DNA of 64,000 nucleotides from Myxococcales bacterium 68-20 (GCA_001899635.1 MKVQ01000048.1:310001-374000); one strand, 5' to 3'. Counted from the stretch's first letter, positions 51,797-61,517 are shown. Program-made: numbers and translations. Notes: generated by a model from the sequence alone, not told the origin.

Positions 51797-54700
51797 ATGG
51801 CCTTGGTCGGACCGCTTGGACGTTACCTGCTGCCGCTGGCGGTCGTGGCCGTCCTCATCGCGTCCTTTGCGTCGTGTGGAACCGACGCGCTCGACGCGGC
51901 CGGTGACGGAACGAACCTCGGACAGCCCACCCCCGAAGCGTGCGCCACGCCGAACGAGGGCTGCCCCTGCCCGACGGCCGGAGCCACGGCCGAGTGCGGT
52001 CACGTCAAGCAGCAGTCGGGCGACTACGTCGCCTGCTCGATGGGGACGCGCACGTGCAACGGCGGCAGCTGGGGCCCGTGCGTCGGGAGCAACATCGTCA
52101 CGAAGACGATCTCGCCGAGCTTCGGCGGCGGAGGCGTCGGCACGCAGGCGGTGACGCAGGGCCCGTGTCCGACGACCGGTCCGAACGCCAACCCGTGCGA
52201 CCCCTACTGCAACCAGGTCATCGACGACTCCGGCATCTCCATCACTCCGTCGGCGACCAACTGCCAGTACTACGAGCCCGCCGACCGCTCGGCGTCGTAC
52301 GCGGCGATCGCGAGTACCCACAGGGCGAACCCGGGCAACCCTGGACCGCCGGCGACGTGCACGGGAGGCACGAACGACAACTGTGGGCACGACGCGCGAT
52401 GCGTGGGCACCGCCTGCCAGTTCTACGTGGCCGGAGAGACCGGAGCCTGCACCAGCGGGTGGGATCTGACGTTCGCGACGCCTTGCGACCAGGGCGGCGT
52501 CGACACCCTCGTCGTTTGCAATCGCGGCGCCTATCCGGCCAACACGGGCACCGTCTCCGGCGTGATGACGGCCGCCTCACTCCAGGGCCGATCCACGAGC
52601 GTGAGCCTCTACAAGGCGCCCGTGAGCTCACCGCGGCTCGGCACCTGCTCGATCAACCTGACCGCCACCCCGATCGCGCCCGGCACCTGCCGGAGCATCC
52701 CGATGGCGACGGCATGCCCGGGCGCGAACCTCACCACCGCGCCGCTCTCGCGCACCATCCAGTGGAACATGCCGGACTGGACCGCCACCGGAGACCCGGC
52801 GCGGGTCGCCGGAGAGTGCAACACGGCGAACAACTTCACGGTGTGGACGCAGGGCGCGCTCCTCGCGTGTCAGGGCGTCGGCTGCGGGACGGGCAGCGGC
52901 GTCACGCTCCAGACCACGGCCAACGGCGACTCGACCTGCCCGCCGGGACCCCAGATGCACGCGACGGGCACCAATGTCTGCACCAACGCCAACCGGTACA
53001 CGGTCTGCCAGCAGGACTTCCGCTGCGAGAATCCCGGCGCGACGTCGAGCCAGTGCGTGTGGAACGGCGGACAGGGCTACTACGATCCGAACGTGGCCGG
53101 CATCGACCTCACCGTCGGCCATCCCTGCACCTCCCCTGCAGACGTGTTCCCGGTCTGCAACCGTGGTTCCGGGATGGTTCCGCCGGGCACGCCGATCAAC
53201 ATCCACGTTGGAGGCTCTTCTCCGCTCGCCAACAGCTGCGCGCCCGGCCCCATCACGTGCACGATGCCTGCGCCGTCGACGGGCATCGGCCCCGGCAAGT
53301 GCTTCAACGTCACCTGCAACGTATCCGGCAACACGTACGCCGCCGTCTCGATGACGGGCGTTGCGGAGGCGCCGGGCCTCTGCGCCAACAACCAGACCTA
53401 CGCCAAGACGAACAGCTCGCCCGGATGCGCGAGCTGCACCGCGTGCGACACCCGGATCAGCGGCAAGGTCTTCGATCCGAGCGCGGGCACGCCGGCCGTC
53501 ACGTACGTGAACAACCTTCCGCTCGCAGGGATCACGGTCTTCCAGCCGTCAGGGGCGCTCACCCCGCTCGACGACGGCGTCGCTTGCGATACGTGCGATC
53601 GCGTCACGTCGCCGTCGGTCACGAAGGCCGTCACCAACGCGGCCGGCTCCTTCACGCTCAGCGGGGTCACTCCCGGACCGGCCACACGGGTGGTCGTCCA
53701 GTCGGGACGATGGCGGCGCGAGATCACCGTGCCCGTCACCGCGTGCGTGAACAACACGCCCGTGGACGGCACCTTCCGCATGCCGCGTAACCGCACCGAC
53801 GGCCTCGGCAACGTCGCCAACATCCCGAAGACGGCGATCGCGACCGGAAACCAGGAGTCGCTCGAGTGCATGCTCCTCCGACTCGGTATCAGCCAGAGCG
53901 AGATCCAGCGCCGGATCGGCTCCACCGATGCCCACCGCTTCCAGCTCTACCGAGCGACCAACGGGATGGTGACGTCGCCTGCCCAGCCGAACATCTCGGA
54001 TCTGCTCAACCAGACGAGGATCAACGAGTACAGCGCCGTGATCCTCGACTGCGACGGCGGCGATCCAGGAGGCGGATTCAGCCAGAACGCGACGGCAGCG
54101 CAGCGCACCGTGCTTCGCAACTACGTCGACCTCGGCGGCCGACTCTTCGTTGATCACTTCTCCGGCTATTACGCGCTTCGAAGCTCACAGTTCCCGGTCA
54201 CGGCGACCGACAATGGCACCGCCGGCACGACCACGCCTACCAACGGGCGCGTGAACGTGGGGACCTACCCGCAGCAGCTCTTCAGCGACTGGCTCACCAA
54301 TGTTGGCGCAACGTTCTCTCCCCAGTGGATCCAGATCACCGAGGCGCGAAAGAACTTCGCCTCGCCGAGACCTGGCACCGTCGAGTGGATCGCCGGCAAG
54401 GACAACAACAACTGGGGTTCGGGCACGCCGACGACGCCTCCGGCGCCTCCCCGAAACGCCTCGGACTACACGCTGAGCTACTCGTTCGAGACGCCGTTCG
54501 GCGGAACGTGCGGCGGCGGAGGCACCGGCCGGACGATCTACAACAACATGCACGTGTCTCCCGGACGTTGCCGCAACGGCACGTCAGGGCTGCCGTGCAC
54601 GAAGACCTTCCCCAACGACTGCCGACTCGACACCGCGCTGAACTCGGAAGAGAAGGCGCTCATCTACCAGTTCTACCAGCTGAGCGCGTGCCAGCTCGGT

Positions 54701-55132
54701 GGTGAGCCGCCGCCCCCTCCCCCCACCGCCGTCGACGTGACCGAGATCACGCGCGACTTCGAGGGCACCTGCCCGACGGGGACCGAGCCGGTCTGGCAGT
54801 TCTGGCGCTGGCAGTCGGTCACGCCGCCCGGCACGTCGATCGCCTTCCGCGCGGCCACGGCGGATACCCAGGCCGGCCTCCCGGCGGGCCCCGGCGCGCC
54901 AGCAGCGCCGATCTCGGTGGGCGCTGGCAACGCATCGGGCGCGACGGTCGCCGCGCCGAACTGGGCGAGCGACGCCAACACGATCGAATGGCACCTCGCC
55001 AACGATCCGGCGGGGCGCGGCGGCTCCTCGAAGCGCTGGCTCCGCATCTACATGCGCTTCAATCCGATCGGCGCGGTGGCTCCGTCGTTGACGGGCTTCC
55101 GCCAGGACTACAGCTGCGTTCCCGCGGAGTGA
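51797..55132 (+). CDS. Very large Cys-rich lipoprotein
   Basis: 1111 residues. Lipobox ASFASC near residue 27. A Cys-rich half follows with CPCPTAG..., CNGGSWGPC and repeated adhesion-like modules of about 200 residues (VDTLVVCNRGAYPANTGTV and FPVCNRGSGMVPPGTPINI are homologous segments, showing an internal duplication). A carboxypeptidase-regulatory-like domain is near 560-660 (GITVFQPSG, AGSFTLSGVTPGPATRVVV). Then a domain with VILDCDGGDPGGGF and YVDLGGRLFVDHFSGYYAL, resembling a Rossmann/glutamine-amidotransferase-like fold. C-terminal beta-rich WQFWRWQSV region. Large multi-domain surface protein, role unknown; the small lipoprotein at 55141 follows 8 bp later. Confidence 0.72.
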   Translation: MALVGPLGRYLLPLAVVAVLIASFASCGTDALDAAGDGTNLGQPTPEACATPNEGCPCPTAGATAECGHVKQQSGDYVACSMGTRTCNGGSWGPCVGSNIVTKTISPSFGGGGVGTQAVTQGPCPTTGPNANPCDPYCNQVIDDSGISITPSATNCQYYEPADRSASYAAIASTHRANPGNPGPPATCTGGTNDNCGHDARCVGTACQFYVAGETGACTSGWDLTFATPCDQGGVDTLVVCNRGAYPANTGTVSGVMTAASLQGRSTSVSLYKAPVSSPRLGTCSINLTATPIAPGTCRSIPMATACPGANLTTAPLSRTIQWNMPDWTATGDPARVAGECNTANNFTVWTQGALLACQGVGCGTGSGVTLQTTANGDSTCPPGPQMHATGTNVCTNANRYTVCQQDFRCENPGATSSQCVWNGGQGYYDPNVAGIDLTVGHPCTSPADVFPVCNRGSGMVPPGTPINIHVGGSSPLANSCAPGPITCTMPAPSTGIGPGKCFNVTCNVSGNTYAAVSMTGVAEAPGLCANNQTYAKTNSSPGCASCTACDTRISGKVFDPSAGTPAVTYVNNLPLAGITVFQPSGALTPLDDGVACDTCDRVTSPSVTKAVTNAAGSFTLSGVTPGPATRVVVQSGRWRREITVPVTACVNNTPVDGTFRMPRNRTDGLGNVANIPKTAIATGNQESLECMLLRLGISQSEIQRRIGSTDAHRFQLYRATNGMVTSPAQPNISDLLNQTRINEYSAVILDCDGGDPGGGFSQNATAAQRTVLRNYVDLGGRLFVDHFSGYYALRSSQFPVTATDNGTAGTTTPTNGRVNVGTYPQQLFSDWLTNVGATFSPQWIQITEARKNFASPRPGTVEWIAGKDNNNWGSGTPTTPPAPPRNASDYTLSYSFETPFGGTCGGGGTGRTIYNNMHVSPGRCRNGTSGLPCTKTFPNDCRLDTALNSEEKALIYQFYQLSACQLGGEPPPPPPTAVDVTEITRDFEGTCPTGTEPVWQFWRWQSVTPPGTSIAFRAATADTQAGLPAGPGAPAAPISVGAGNASGATVAAPNWASDANTIEWHLANDPAGRGGSSKRWLRIYMRFNPIGAVAPSLTGFRQDYSCVPAE

Positions 55133-55140
55133 TCGAACCG

Positions 55141-55794
55141 ATGCGAATCGCCGTCGTTGGTCTCTTGATGCTCGGTCTCGCCATCAACGCCTCTGCCTGC
55201 AGTGACGAGGCACCGCCCGTCACCGAGGGCGGCGGCTCGTCATCGTCCGGCTCTTCGGGCAGCAGCAGCGGCAACGGCGTCGACGCAGGCAGTCTCGTCG
55301 ACGGGCCGACCGGGCGCCCGGACCCTGCGCGTCTTTGCGATCCGCTCGCCCAGCGAGGCCAGGACGTCGAGGCGACGGTCTACTCCGGTGCGCCGCCGCC
55401 GGCGATCGGCGGGACGATCACTCCCGGCACCTACGAGCTCGTCCTCCTCGAGCGGTACACGGGCACATCCAGCGGGCCTCCAGCCGAAGATCCCGAAGGG
55501 GGAGAGCCGCGCCCGCCCACGTCGGACCCGGGGGGCGGCCGCGCCACCATCTACATCCTCGGCAACGCGCTCCGCTTCGTCGAGTCGTGGGGCACGTACG
55601 GCTCACTCCCGCCGGACAGCACTCGCGGCGTGTCCTACGTGGCGAAGGAGACCGCGCTCGAAACGATCGAGGAGTGCCCTTCCGCAGGGAAAACGAAGAG
55701 CATCCAGTACACGGTCCAAGGGAACAGCATCACGCTGATCACCGATACCTATCGTCAGATCTACCAGCGCTCGCTCGAACAGGGCGCCGAGTGA
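55141..55794 (+). CDS. Small lipoprotein partner of the large lipoprotein
   Basis: 217 residues. Lipobox INASAC about residue 20, a Ser/Gly-rich linker, then a beta-rich domain (GGTITPGTYELVLLERYTG, ATIYILGNALRFVESWG, QYTVQGNSITLITDTY). Two Cys are visible outside the lipobox (RLCDP, EECPS). No family recognised. Eight bp downstream of the 1111-residue gene, so co-transcribed and probably a partner. Confidence 0.68.
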   Translation: MRIAVVGLLMLGLAINASACSDEAPPVTEGGGSSSSGSSGSSSGNGVDAGSLVDGPTGRPDPARLCDPLAQRGQDVEATVYSGAPPPAIGGTITPGTYELVLLERYTGTSSGPPAEDPEGGEPRPPTSDPGGGRATIYILGNALRFVESWGTYGSLPPDSTRGVSYVAKETALETIEECPSAGKTKSIQYTVQGNSITLITDTYRQIYQRSLEQGAE

Positions 55795-55829
55795 TCCGGT
55801 AGAAAAGCGCCGCCTGCTGCCAGCGTGAA

Positions 55830-55861
55830 ACGAGGGACGGCTCCTGCGGGTCGTCCCTCGT
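55830..55861. terminator. Candidate terminator hairpin
   Basis: ACGAGGGACG and CGTCCCTCGT are perfect 10-bp arms around a 12-nt loop, between convergent stops at 55794 and 55883. No T-run. Confidence 0.42.
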
Positions 55862-55882
55862 GCCGTCACGTCACCTGCTGCG

Positions 55883-56443
55883 TCACAGGCACTCGACGAT
55901 GCCCTGAGGGTCGCAGCTCTTGCCACCCTTCGAGCACCCCCTCGCCACGAGGCACTGGCACAGCCCGTCGTTGCAGTCGGTCGGGAGAGCGACGCAGCCA
56001 ACCTCGCCCGCGACCGACGAGCTCTTCACGCAGAACTGGCTCGAGTTGCAGCTCTTGCAGATGTCGCCGCTCGAGCCGCTGCTGCCGCTCGTCCCGCTCG
56101 TCCCGCTCGAACCGCTCGAACCGCTGGAGCCGCTGCTGCCGCTCGTCCCGCTCGAGCCATTGCTCGACTCACCGCAGGCGTCGATGGCCGAGCACGAGCT
56201 CGCGCCCGTGATGCAGGACTTCGTGCTGTCCGCGAACGACGAGCAGACGTCGCTGCAGTTCTCCGGCGTCGCCCCGCACTGTTTCGCGATGGCAGCGCAG
56301 ACGTCGGAGCAAGACGGGGTGCCCGCCGAGCGCCCCGACGAGGCACCGCTCGACGAGCCCGACGCGTCGCTCGAGTCCGAGCTGCATGCGCCGAGAATTC
56401 CAACGACGACCAAGAACCCAAACGCCGAAACGCGAACGAGCAT
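55883..56443 (-). CDS. Ser/Gly-repeat Cys-rich lipoprotein
   Basis: 186 residues; GGAAGG precedes the ATG. Lipobox GILGAC about residue 20. Two Cys clusters (CSDVCAAIAKQC, CSDVC; later CKSCNSSQFC, CQCLVARGC) flank a low-complexity SGTSGSSG stretch of about 30 residues. Probably a disulfide-bonded surface protein with a flexible middle. Unknown family. Confidence 0.65.
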   Translation of the reverse strand: MLVRVSAFGFLVVVGILGACSSDSSDASGSSSGASSGRSAGTPSCSDVCAAIAKQCGATPENCSDVCSSFADSTKSCITGASSCSAIDACGESSNGSSGTSGSSGSSGSSGSSGTSGTSGSSGSSGDICKSCNSSQFCVKSSSVAGEVGCVALPTDCNDGLCQCLVARGCSKGGKSCDPQGIVECL

Positions 56444-56451
56444 CGCCTTCC

Positions 56452-56464
56452 TTTACACTGTAAA
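56452..56464. promoter_or_regulatory. Palindrome before the Ser/Gly lipoprotein gene
   Basis: TTTACA-C-TGTAAA, a perfect 6-1-6 palindrome 9 bp before the start codon on the minus strand. It could be part of the promoter or an operator. Only one such site was noticed in this intergenic stretch. Confidence 0.3.
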
Positions 56465-56587
56465 TCTCCAAAGTCCAGGACCATACGGTAGAGCTCCGGG
56501 CGCGCGGTCCCCCGAAGCGATTCCGCGCGACACGAACGTCGGCGCTGCCCCGACGAGAGCGGTGGACGTGTCCGTCCGAGTGCGGCT

Positions 56588-56743
56588 TCAGCGACCGAGG
56601 AGCGCCGCGTGCAGCGCTACGGCGCCCCCGATCGATCCTTCGAGCGAGCTGCTCGCGCATAGCGGATCGGCCAGCGCCGGGGCGACGCCCCCCGCGAGCA
56701 TTGCCCCGACGACCACGCGGCGATCGAGCGGTGCGCTCGCCAT
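56588..56743 (-). CDS. Possible small exported protein
   Basis: 51 residues from the ATG at 56743 (GGGG-like site nearby). LDRRVVVGAMLAGGVAPALADP looks like a Tat-style or plain signal peptide, but what follows is only about 25 residues (EGSIGGAVALHAALLGR). It could be a small secreted peptide or the truncated start of a lost gene. Weak support. Confidence 0.3.
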   Translation of the reverse strand: MASAPLDRRVVVGAMLAGGVAPALADPLCASSSLEGSIGGAVALHAALLGR

Positions 56744-56816
56744 CGAGGCATCCCCGCCACGAGCGCACGGACGGGAGTTGAGGAGCTTACGGTCGAGTTT
56801 GCGGTAGCATCGGGCC

Positions 56817-58070
56817 ATGAGCACGCCCCCTGCGCCCTCGAAGCTCCTCGTCAACGGTGACCGCCTCTGGACCTCCCTGATGGAGCTCGCGCGCATAGGC
56901 GGCACCGCGAAGGGCGGCGTGTGTCGTCTCGCGCTCACCGACCTCGATCGTCAGGGCCGCGACCTCGTCGTCTCGTGGGCAAAGAAGGCGGGCATGACCG
57001 TGACCGTCGACAAGATCGGCAACGTCTTCATGCGACGCGCGGGCAAGAACCCCAACCTCCCGCCGATCGCGTGCGGCAGCCACATCGACACGCAGCCCAC
57101 GGGCGGCAAGTTCGACGGCAACTACGGCGTGCTCGCCGGGCTCGAGGTCGTTCGTACGCTGAACGACCACGGCATCGAGACCGACGCTCCCATCGAGGTC
57201 ATCTTCTGGACGAACGAGGAGGGCTCCCGCTTCGTGCCGGTCATGATGGGCTCGGGTGTCTTCGCTGGCGCGTTCAGCCTCGAGTCGGTCTACGCCGCGA
57301 AGGACGTCGACGGGAAGACGGTGAAGGAGGAGCTCGAGCGCATCGGCTACGTCGGTGACGAGGAGCCCGGCAAGCACCCGCTCGGCGCGTACTTCGAGGC
57401 TCACATCGAGCAGGGCCCCGTGCTCGAAGACGCGAACGTCACGATCGGCGTCGTCACGGGCGTGCTCGGCCTACGCTGGTACGACTGCGAGGTCACCGGG
57501 ATGGAGGCGCACGCGGGGCCGACGCCGATGGCGCTCCGCAAGGACGCCCTCCAGGTGGCGACGCGCATCATGCAGGAGACCGTCGCCATCGCGCACCGCT
57601 ACCCGCCCTATGGCCGCGGCACCGTCGGCTTCGTCCAGAACTTCCCGAACAGCCGCAACGTCATCCCCGGGCGCGTGAAGTTCTCGATCGATCTGCGCAA
57701 CGTCGACAACGAGCGCCTCGACACGATGGACAAGGAGATCCGCGCCTTCATCGAGAAGACCGCGGCCGAGTCGGGCCTGAAGATCACGATCGAGCAGGTC
57801 TCCTACTTCCCGCCCTGCCCCTTCGAGAAGGGCTGCGTCGAGGCCGTCGAGAGCGGAGCGAAGACGCTCGGCTACTCGTACATGAACGCGGTCTCGGGCG
57901 CGGGGCACGACGCGGTCTACATGGCTCGACTCGCCCCCGCCGGCATGATCTTCGTGCCGTGCAAGGACGGCATCAGCCACAACGAGATCGAGGACGCGAA
58001 GCCCGAGCACCTCGAGGCGGGCTGCAACGTGCTCCTCCACGCCATGCTCGATCGCGCCCGCACCGCCTGA
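56817..58070 (+). CDS. M20-family N-carbamoyl-L-amino-acid/allantoate amidohydrolase
   Basis: 417 residues. Motifs of the hydantoinase/carbamoylase branch of M20 metallopeptidases: CGSHIDTQPTGGKFDGNYGV (metal His/Asp), TNEEGSRF (catalytic Glu), EAHIEQGPVLE, AHAGPTPMALRKDA (dimer-domain substrate His), SGAGHDA and CKDGISHNEIE. It would hydrolyse N-carbamoyl-L-amino acids, beta-ureidopropionate or allantoate, releasing NH3 and CO2. The substrate cannot be told from sequence. No other purine or hydantoin gene is adjacent. Confidence 0.9.
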   Translation: MSTPPAPSKLLVNGDRLWTSLMELARIGGTAKGGVCRLALTDLDRQGRDLVVSWAKKAGMTVTVDKIGNVFMRRAGKNPNLPPIACGSHIDTQPTGGKFDGNYGVLAGLEVVRTLNDHGIETDAPIEVIFWTNEEGSRFVPVMMGSGVFAGAFSLESVYAAKDVDGKTVKEELERIGYVGDEEPGKHPLGAYFEAHIEQGPVLEDANVTIGVVTGVLGLRWYDCEVTGMEAHAGPTPMALRKDALQVATRIMQETVAIAHRYPPYGRGTVGFVQNFPNSRNVIPGRVKFSIDLRNVDNERLDTMDKEIRAFIEKTAAESGLKITIEQVSYFPPCPFEKGCVEAVESGAKTLGYSYMNAVSGAGHDAVYMARLAPAGMIFVPCKDGISHNEIEDAKPEHLEAGCNVLLHAMLDRARTA

Positions 58071-58079
58071 TGCGGCACG

Positions 58080-58109
58080 GCTCGCGCTTCCTTCGCGGGG
58101 AGCGCGAGC
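58080..58109. terminator. Candidate terminator hairpin
   Basis: GCTCGCGCT and AGCGCGAGC, 9-bp arms with a 12-nt loop, between convergent stops at 58070 and 58125. No T-run. Confidence 0.42.
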
Positions 58110-58124
58110 GCCGCGCGCGTGGCA

Positions 58125-58649
58125 CTAAGGTGATGCCACCACGCACGCGCCGGCCTGGCAGCGGGCGACCTTCTTCGTGCACGGGTAGACCAGGCAGTTC
58201 ACGGCGGGCTTCGTGCACTTCCGCCCCTCCTCGGACGTGCCGAGCGCGAGACACGCGCACGGGGCGTCGGGGCAATAGCTCGCGTGAAGGCGGCAGTCGG
58301 CGTCCGTCGTGCACGCCGACTCGAGCGGTACGCTGAGCCGCCGAGGAGCCGCCGCGTCCCCCTTCGGCTCGCAGACCATCTGGATGCACGCACCGTCCGG
58401 CGGCGTGCAGATCCCGCAGCTCGCGTTGCAGCACACCATGCCGGGCGCGCACGTCGCCTCCCCGCACTTCACTCCGGCAGGCGCGCTCGCAGACGGAGCG
58501 GCGCTCGCCGAAGGCGCCGTCGCCACGGGCTCGATCGTGGCGGACGCCGTCGTCGCCGGCGCCGGTTCGCGCCCCACCTCCTTCGGCGCGCTCCGAGTGG
58601 TGCACGCAACGAGAAGAAGCAGCGACGACGCGATGACGAGGGTCTTCAT
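58125..58649 (-). CDS. Small Cys-rich lipoprotein
   Basis: 174 residues. Lipobox LLLVAC about residue 16, Ala/Ser/Pro linker, then about 16 Cys in clusters: KCGEATCAPGMVCCNASCGICTP, CTTDADCRLHASYCPDAPCAC and CLVYPCTKKVARCQ. The DADCxxxxxYCxxxxCAC pattern is common in myxobacterial secreted proteins. Likely a disulfide knot on the surface; function unknown. Confidence 0.68.
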   Translation of the reverse strand: MKTLVIASSLLLLVACTTRSAPKEVGREPAPATTASATIEPVATAPSASAAPSASAPAGVKCGEATCAPGMVCCNASCGICTPPDGACIQMVCEPKGDAAAPRRLSVPLESACTTDADCRLHASYCPDAPCACLALGTSEEGRKCTKPAVNCLVYPCTKKVARCQAGACVVASP

Positions 58650-58869
58650 GCAAGCTCCGAAAGTGCCGCGAGCAGTATGGCCGGGGTCGTCGTGAGTCTA
58701 CGACAATCGACTGACGCAGCGATGCGGAGCGCGCTCCCGTGGCGGGCGCGTCGACGCGCTTCGAGAGCTGCGCATCGACATCGAGCGAACGTCGTTGCCG
58801 TGACCGCGAACCCCGCCCCTTGTTCTTGTAGCGGCTGCCAAGCTCGGAGCGAGCGATCCCCGTCGCCAG

Positions 58870-60117
58870 CTACCAGAGCGGATGCTCGCCGACGGGGCCG
58901 GACGATGCCGATGCGTCGCCGACCGCGCGGACCACGAGCTTGCCTTGCGGTGAGATCGACCAGGTGAGCGCCGACGAGGTCGACGACCATCCGGCCTTCC
59001 GCTCGGCGAGGAGCTCCTTCATCGCATCATCGAGCTCCGAAGGACCGGGGGCGACGCCTTGGCCGCAGCCGCTCTTCGTCGAGACAGGGACCACGATGCA
59101 GCGGGTCGGCTTCTTCTCATCGCCGAGCGCGCAGACGGTCTCCCGGTCAATGTCCTCGAAGCACTCCTCGAGCCCGGCGAGGTTCATGTCGGTGTTGCGC
59201 ACCTCGGACTTCACGACGAACACCTCGCGATCGCCGAGCTTCCGCTTCTCACCGCCGGGCACCGTGGAGGCGTTATGGACGCCGAATGCGCCGGGCTCGA
59301 AGTCGCGCCCCAGCTCGGCGACAGGACGGAAGGTCGGCCCGTCGTGCGCGACCAGCAGGTACTGCGCCTCGTTGGTCGAGCCCCATCGCACGACCGATAG
59401 ACGCGGCGTGCCCAGCGTCAAGGACACCGGAAGCGAACGGCAGGTGACCTCGTCACCTTCCATGACGAGCAGGTCCGCCTTCCGCTTGCTGAGGCAGCCA
59501 CAGAGCGTCTCGATGCTGGCCGCTCCCTCCGCGCATACGAGCTCTCCGGCCAGGCTGCCGCCCAGCGCATCCAACCGTCGCTTGACCTCGGCGTTGTCGC
59601 GGAGCGCAAGCGACTCTCCGTACGCCCTGCGCGCGGCGTCGCTCTCGTTCTTTGCTTCGGCTATGCGGCCCGCGGTGTAGAGGATCTGCGCGCGAAGGTT
59701 CGGTCGCTTCGCGACGGCGAGGCCACGGCGCACCGCGGACTCCGCCTTCGCGAGATCGCTGGTGTTGAACGCGGCCCAGGCCGTCTCGGCGAGCAAGGTC
59801 GGATCGCTCGGCGCCGCGGCGAGACCGCGTTCGAACGAGGCGAGCGCCCCTGCCCAGTCCTTGGCGCGTGCCTTGGTTCGGCCTTCGTGGAGCGCGTGCG
59901 CGACCCGCGCGCGGTCATCGGAGGTCGGCCTCGAAGCGCCGGCATCTCGTGTGCCCACGGCGGCGTCGCTCGAGAGAGGAGCGACGGCCGCCGCCGCACC
60001 ATCGGCAGGAGAAGCACCAGCGTCGGAGGTGGCCGCTGGCGTCTTCGAGCATGCTGCGAGGAGGAACGTGGTGATGGCGAGCGGTAAGAACGACGGTCGA
60101 GACATCGCGCGGACCAT
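58870..60117 (-). CDS. TPR lipoprotein
   Basis: 415 residues (an ATG four codons in is an equal alternative). Lipobox FLLAAC about residue 22. Ala/Asp-rich linker, then TPR-like repeats about 75-190 (KARAKDWAGALASFERGLAA, NTSDLAKAESAVRRGLAVA, KNESDAARRAYGESLAL). The C-terminal half is beta-rich with several Cys (CAEGAASIETLCGCL, KSGCGQGV). No recognised family for that half. Stands alone between the small Cys-rich lipoproteins. Confidence 0.68.
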   Translation of the reverse strand: MVRAMSRPSFLPLAITTFLLAACSKTPAATSDAGASPADGAAAAVAPLSSDAAVGTRDAGASRPTSDDRARVAHALHEGRTKARAKDWAGALASFERGLAAAPSDPTLLAETAWAAFNTSDLAKAESAVRRGLAVAKRPNLRAQILYTAGRIAEAKNESDAARRAYGESLALRDNAEVKRRLDALGGSLAGELVCAEGAASIETLCGCLSKRKADLLVMEGDEVTCRSLPVSLTLGTPRLSVVRWGSTNEAQYLLVAHDGPTFRPVAELGRDFEPGAFGVHNASTVPGGEKRKLGDREVFVVKSEVRNTDMNLAGLEECFEDIDRETVCALGDEKKPTRCIVVPVSTKSGCGQGVAPGPSELDDAMKELLAERKAGWSSTSSALTWSISPQGKLVVRAVGDASASSGPVGEHPLW

Positions 60118-60380
60118 ATCGCATCCGAACGCCTCCCGGGTCGCTGCGCTTCCACGCGCGCCGCTACCTCATGACTCGATCGCTCGAACGATCAGACGTC
60201 GTACGGACGGCCGTTGAAACCGGCGGCCGCCAGCTCGTCGGGCGTTCGCAGGTAGGAGTTACTGGCGGGTGAGAGCGTCCGGAGGAAGGCACGCAAGCCG
60301 TTCTCGACCGCCGTGTCACTCCAGGCGAAGTCGGGGCCAGAAGATCTCCCGAGGGACGAGGACGTCCTGCAGCGTCGCCG

Positions 60381-61136
60381 TCAGTCGGTCGAAGCGTCCT
60401 TATCGACGCCCTTGATGCACTGCTCGCGAATGGGCCCCTTGACGGAAACTTCCCCGGCTTTGAAGCACGCGCCCAGGTGCTTGTTCACCTCGGCCTCGGT
60501 TCCGCCGCATGCAGCCACGAGTGCCTCGGAGGCGCCCTTGCATGCTGTCAACTGCGCATCCTGGGCGCACGACTTGGCCTCGCTCCCGGTGCATTTGCTG
60601 CACGCCTTACTGAGACACAGATCCCAATGGAAATAGGCCTTACCGCAATCAGCCTTCTCGCTCACGAGCTCGACACAGCCGCCCCCGTTCAGGACAATGA
60701 CCTGTCCGTCCTTCTCGACGATTGGCGCCCAGGTGTCGCCGTCCTCTCCGAAGACGCACTCGGCACAGACGGTGGACTCCTTGGCCACGATCGCCGCCTT
60801 CAGCTCGTCGAAGGTAGCGCTCTGCTTCGAGGCAATGAGGTCATCGATGACCTCGAGGACGTTCTCCTTGCAGGCACCAGGCTTGGTCCGCGGCGGCTGG
60901 TACTTCTCCGCACTCACGTCGAGAGGCTTCTCGTCGTAGCACTTGCCGTCGCCCCCATCGTCATCGTCATCATCGTCACCGTCAGGATTCGGAGGCGGCG
61001 TCCTGACATCCGGCTCGCTACCGCCATCCTCGACCGGGGTGACTCCGTCGTTGCTCGCACAGCCCGCCGCCGCAATGGCAACCACCATTCCCGTCAGTGC
61101 CGCAATGCTCGCAATCGCGAATGCCTTCTTGACCAT
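60381..61136 (-). CDS. Cys-rich lipoprotein, paralogue of 37999-38808
   Basis: 251 residues from the ATG at 61136 (GGAGG 7 bp upstream). Lipobox AAAGC about residue 26 followed by an acidic DGDDDDDDDGGDG linker. Mature domain with paired Cys: CAECVFGEDGDTWAPIV, KADCGKAYFHWDLCLSKACSKC and CGGTEAEVNKHLGAC. Same domain plan as the lipoprotein after module copy 3, though unlinked to any module here. Poly-Asp might bind cations. Function unknown. Confidence 0.68.
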   Translation of the reverse strand: MVKKAFAIASIAALTGMVVAIAAAGCASNDGVTPVEDGGSEPDVRTPPPNPDGDDDDDDDGGDGKCYDEKPLDVSAEKYQPPRTKPGACKENVLEVIDDLIASKQSATFDELKAAIVAKESTVCAECVFGEDGDTWAPIVEKDGQVIVLNGGGCVELVSEKADCGKAYFHWDLCLSKACSKCTGSEAKSCAQDAQLTACKGASEALVAACGGTEAEVNKHLGACFKAGEVSVKGPIREQCIKGVDKDASTD

Positions 61137-61517
61137 CCCGGTGCCTCCTTCGCTTCCCGGACAGATGCGGGACAGTCCTGCCACAGCAAGAGCTTTGCCA
61201 TGCGCGAGCGTTAGAGCTTGCACGCCCTCCACCACGCATCCTCGAAGGTCGACGACTCGGTATTGCCGGTTCCTCGTCACGGATCGCGAGAACGCACCAC
61301 CACGCACTCGCTTCGATCTCGGGAGCAAGCCGACGCGCCACCGTCAATGGCGTCACACCACGCAGCACTTTCAACGGGTGTCACGAATTGCACGCGTTCG
61401 AGTCCTGACGGCCGATTTCCGACAGCGCGTCTCACTCGGAGAGAGAGACCCTGCAATCGTGCTCTGCTCTCCGACAGCGACCGAGGAGCGGGCGAACCTG
61501 CGCGTGAGCCGATGGTG
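61137..61517. other. Intergenic region, 381 bp
   Basis: Lies upstream of the Cys-rich lipoprotein gene and downstream of the rhodanese gene, both minus strand. No coding-like frame and no clear promoter seen beyond the ribosome site next to 61136. Confidence 0.45.
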
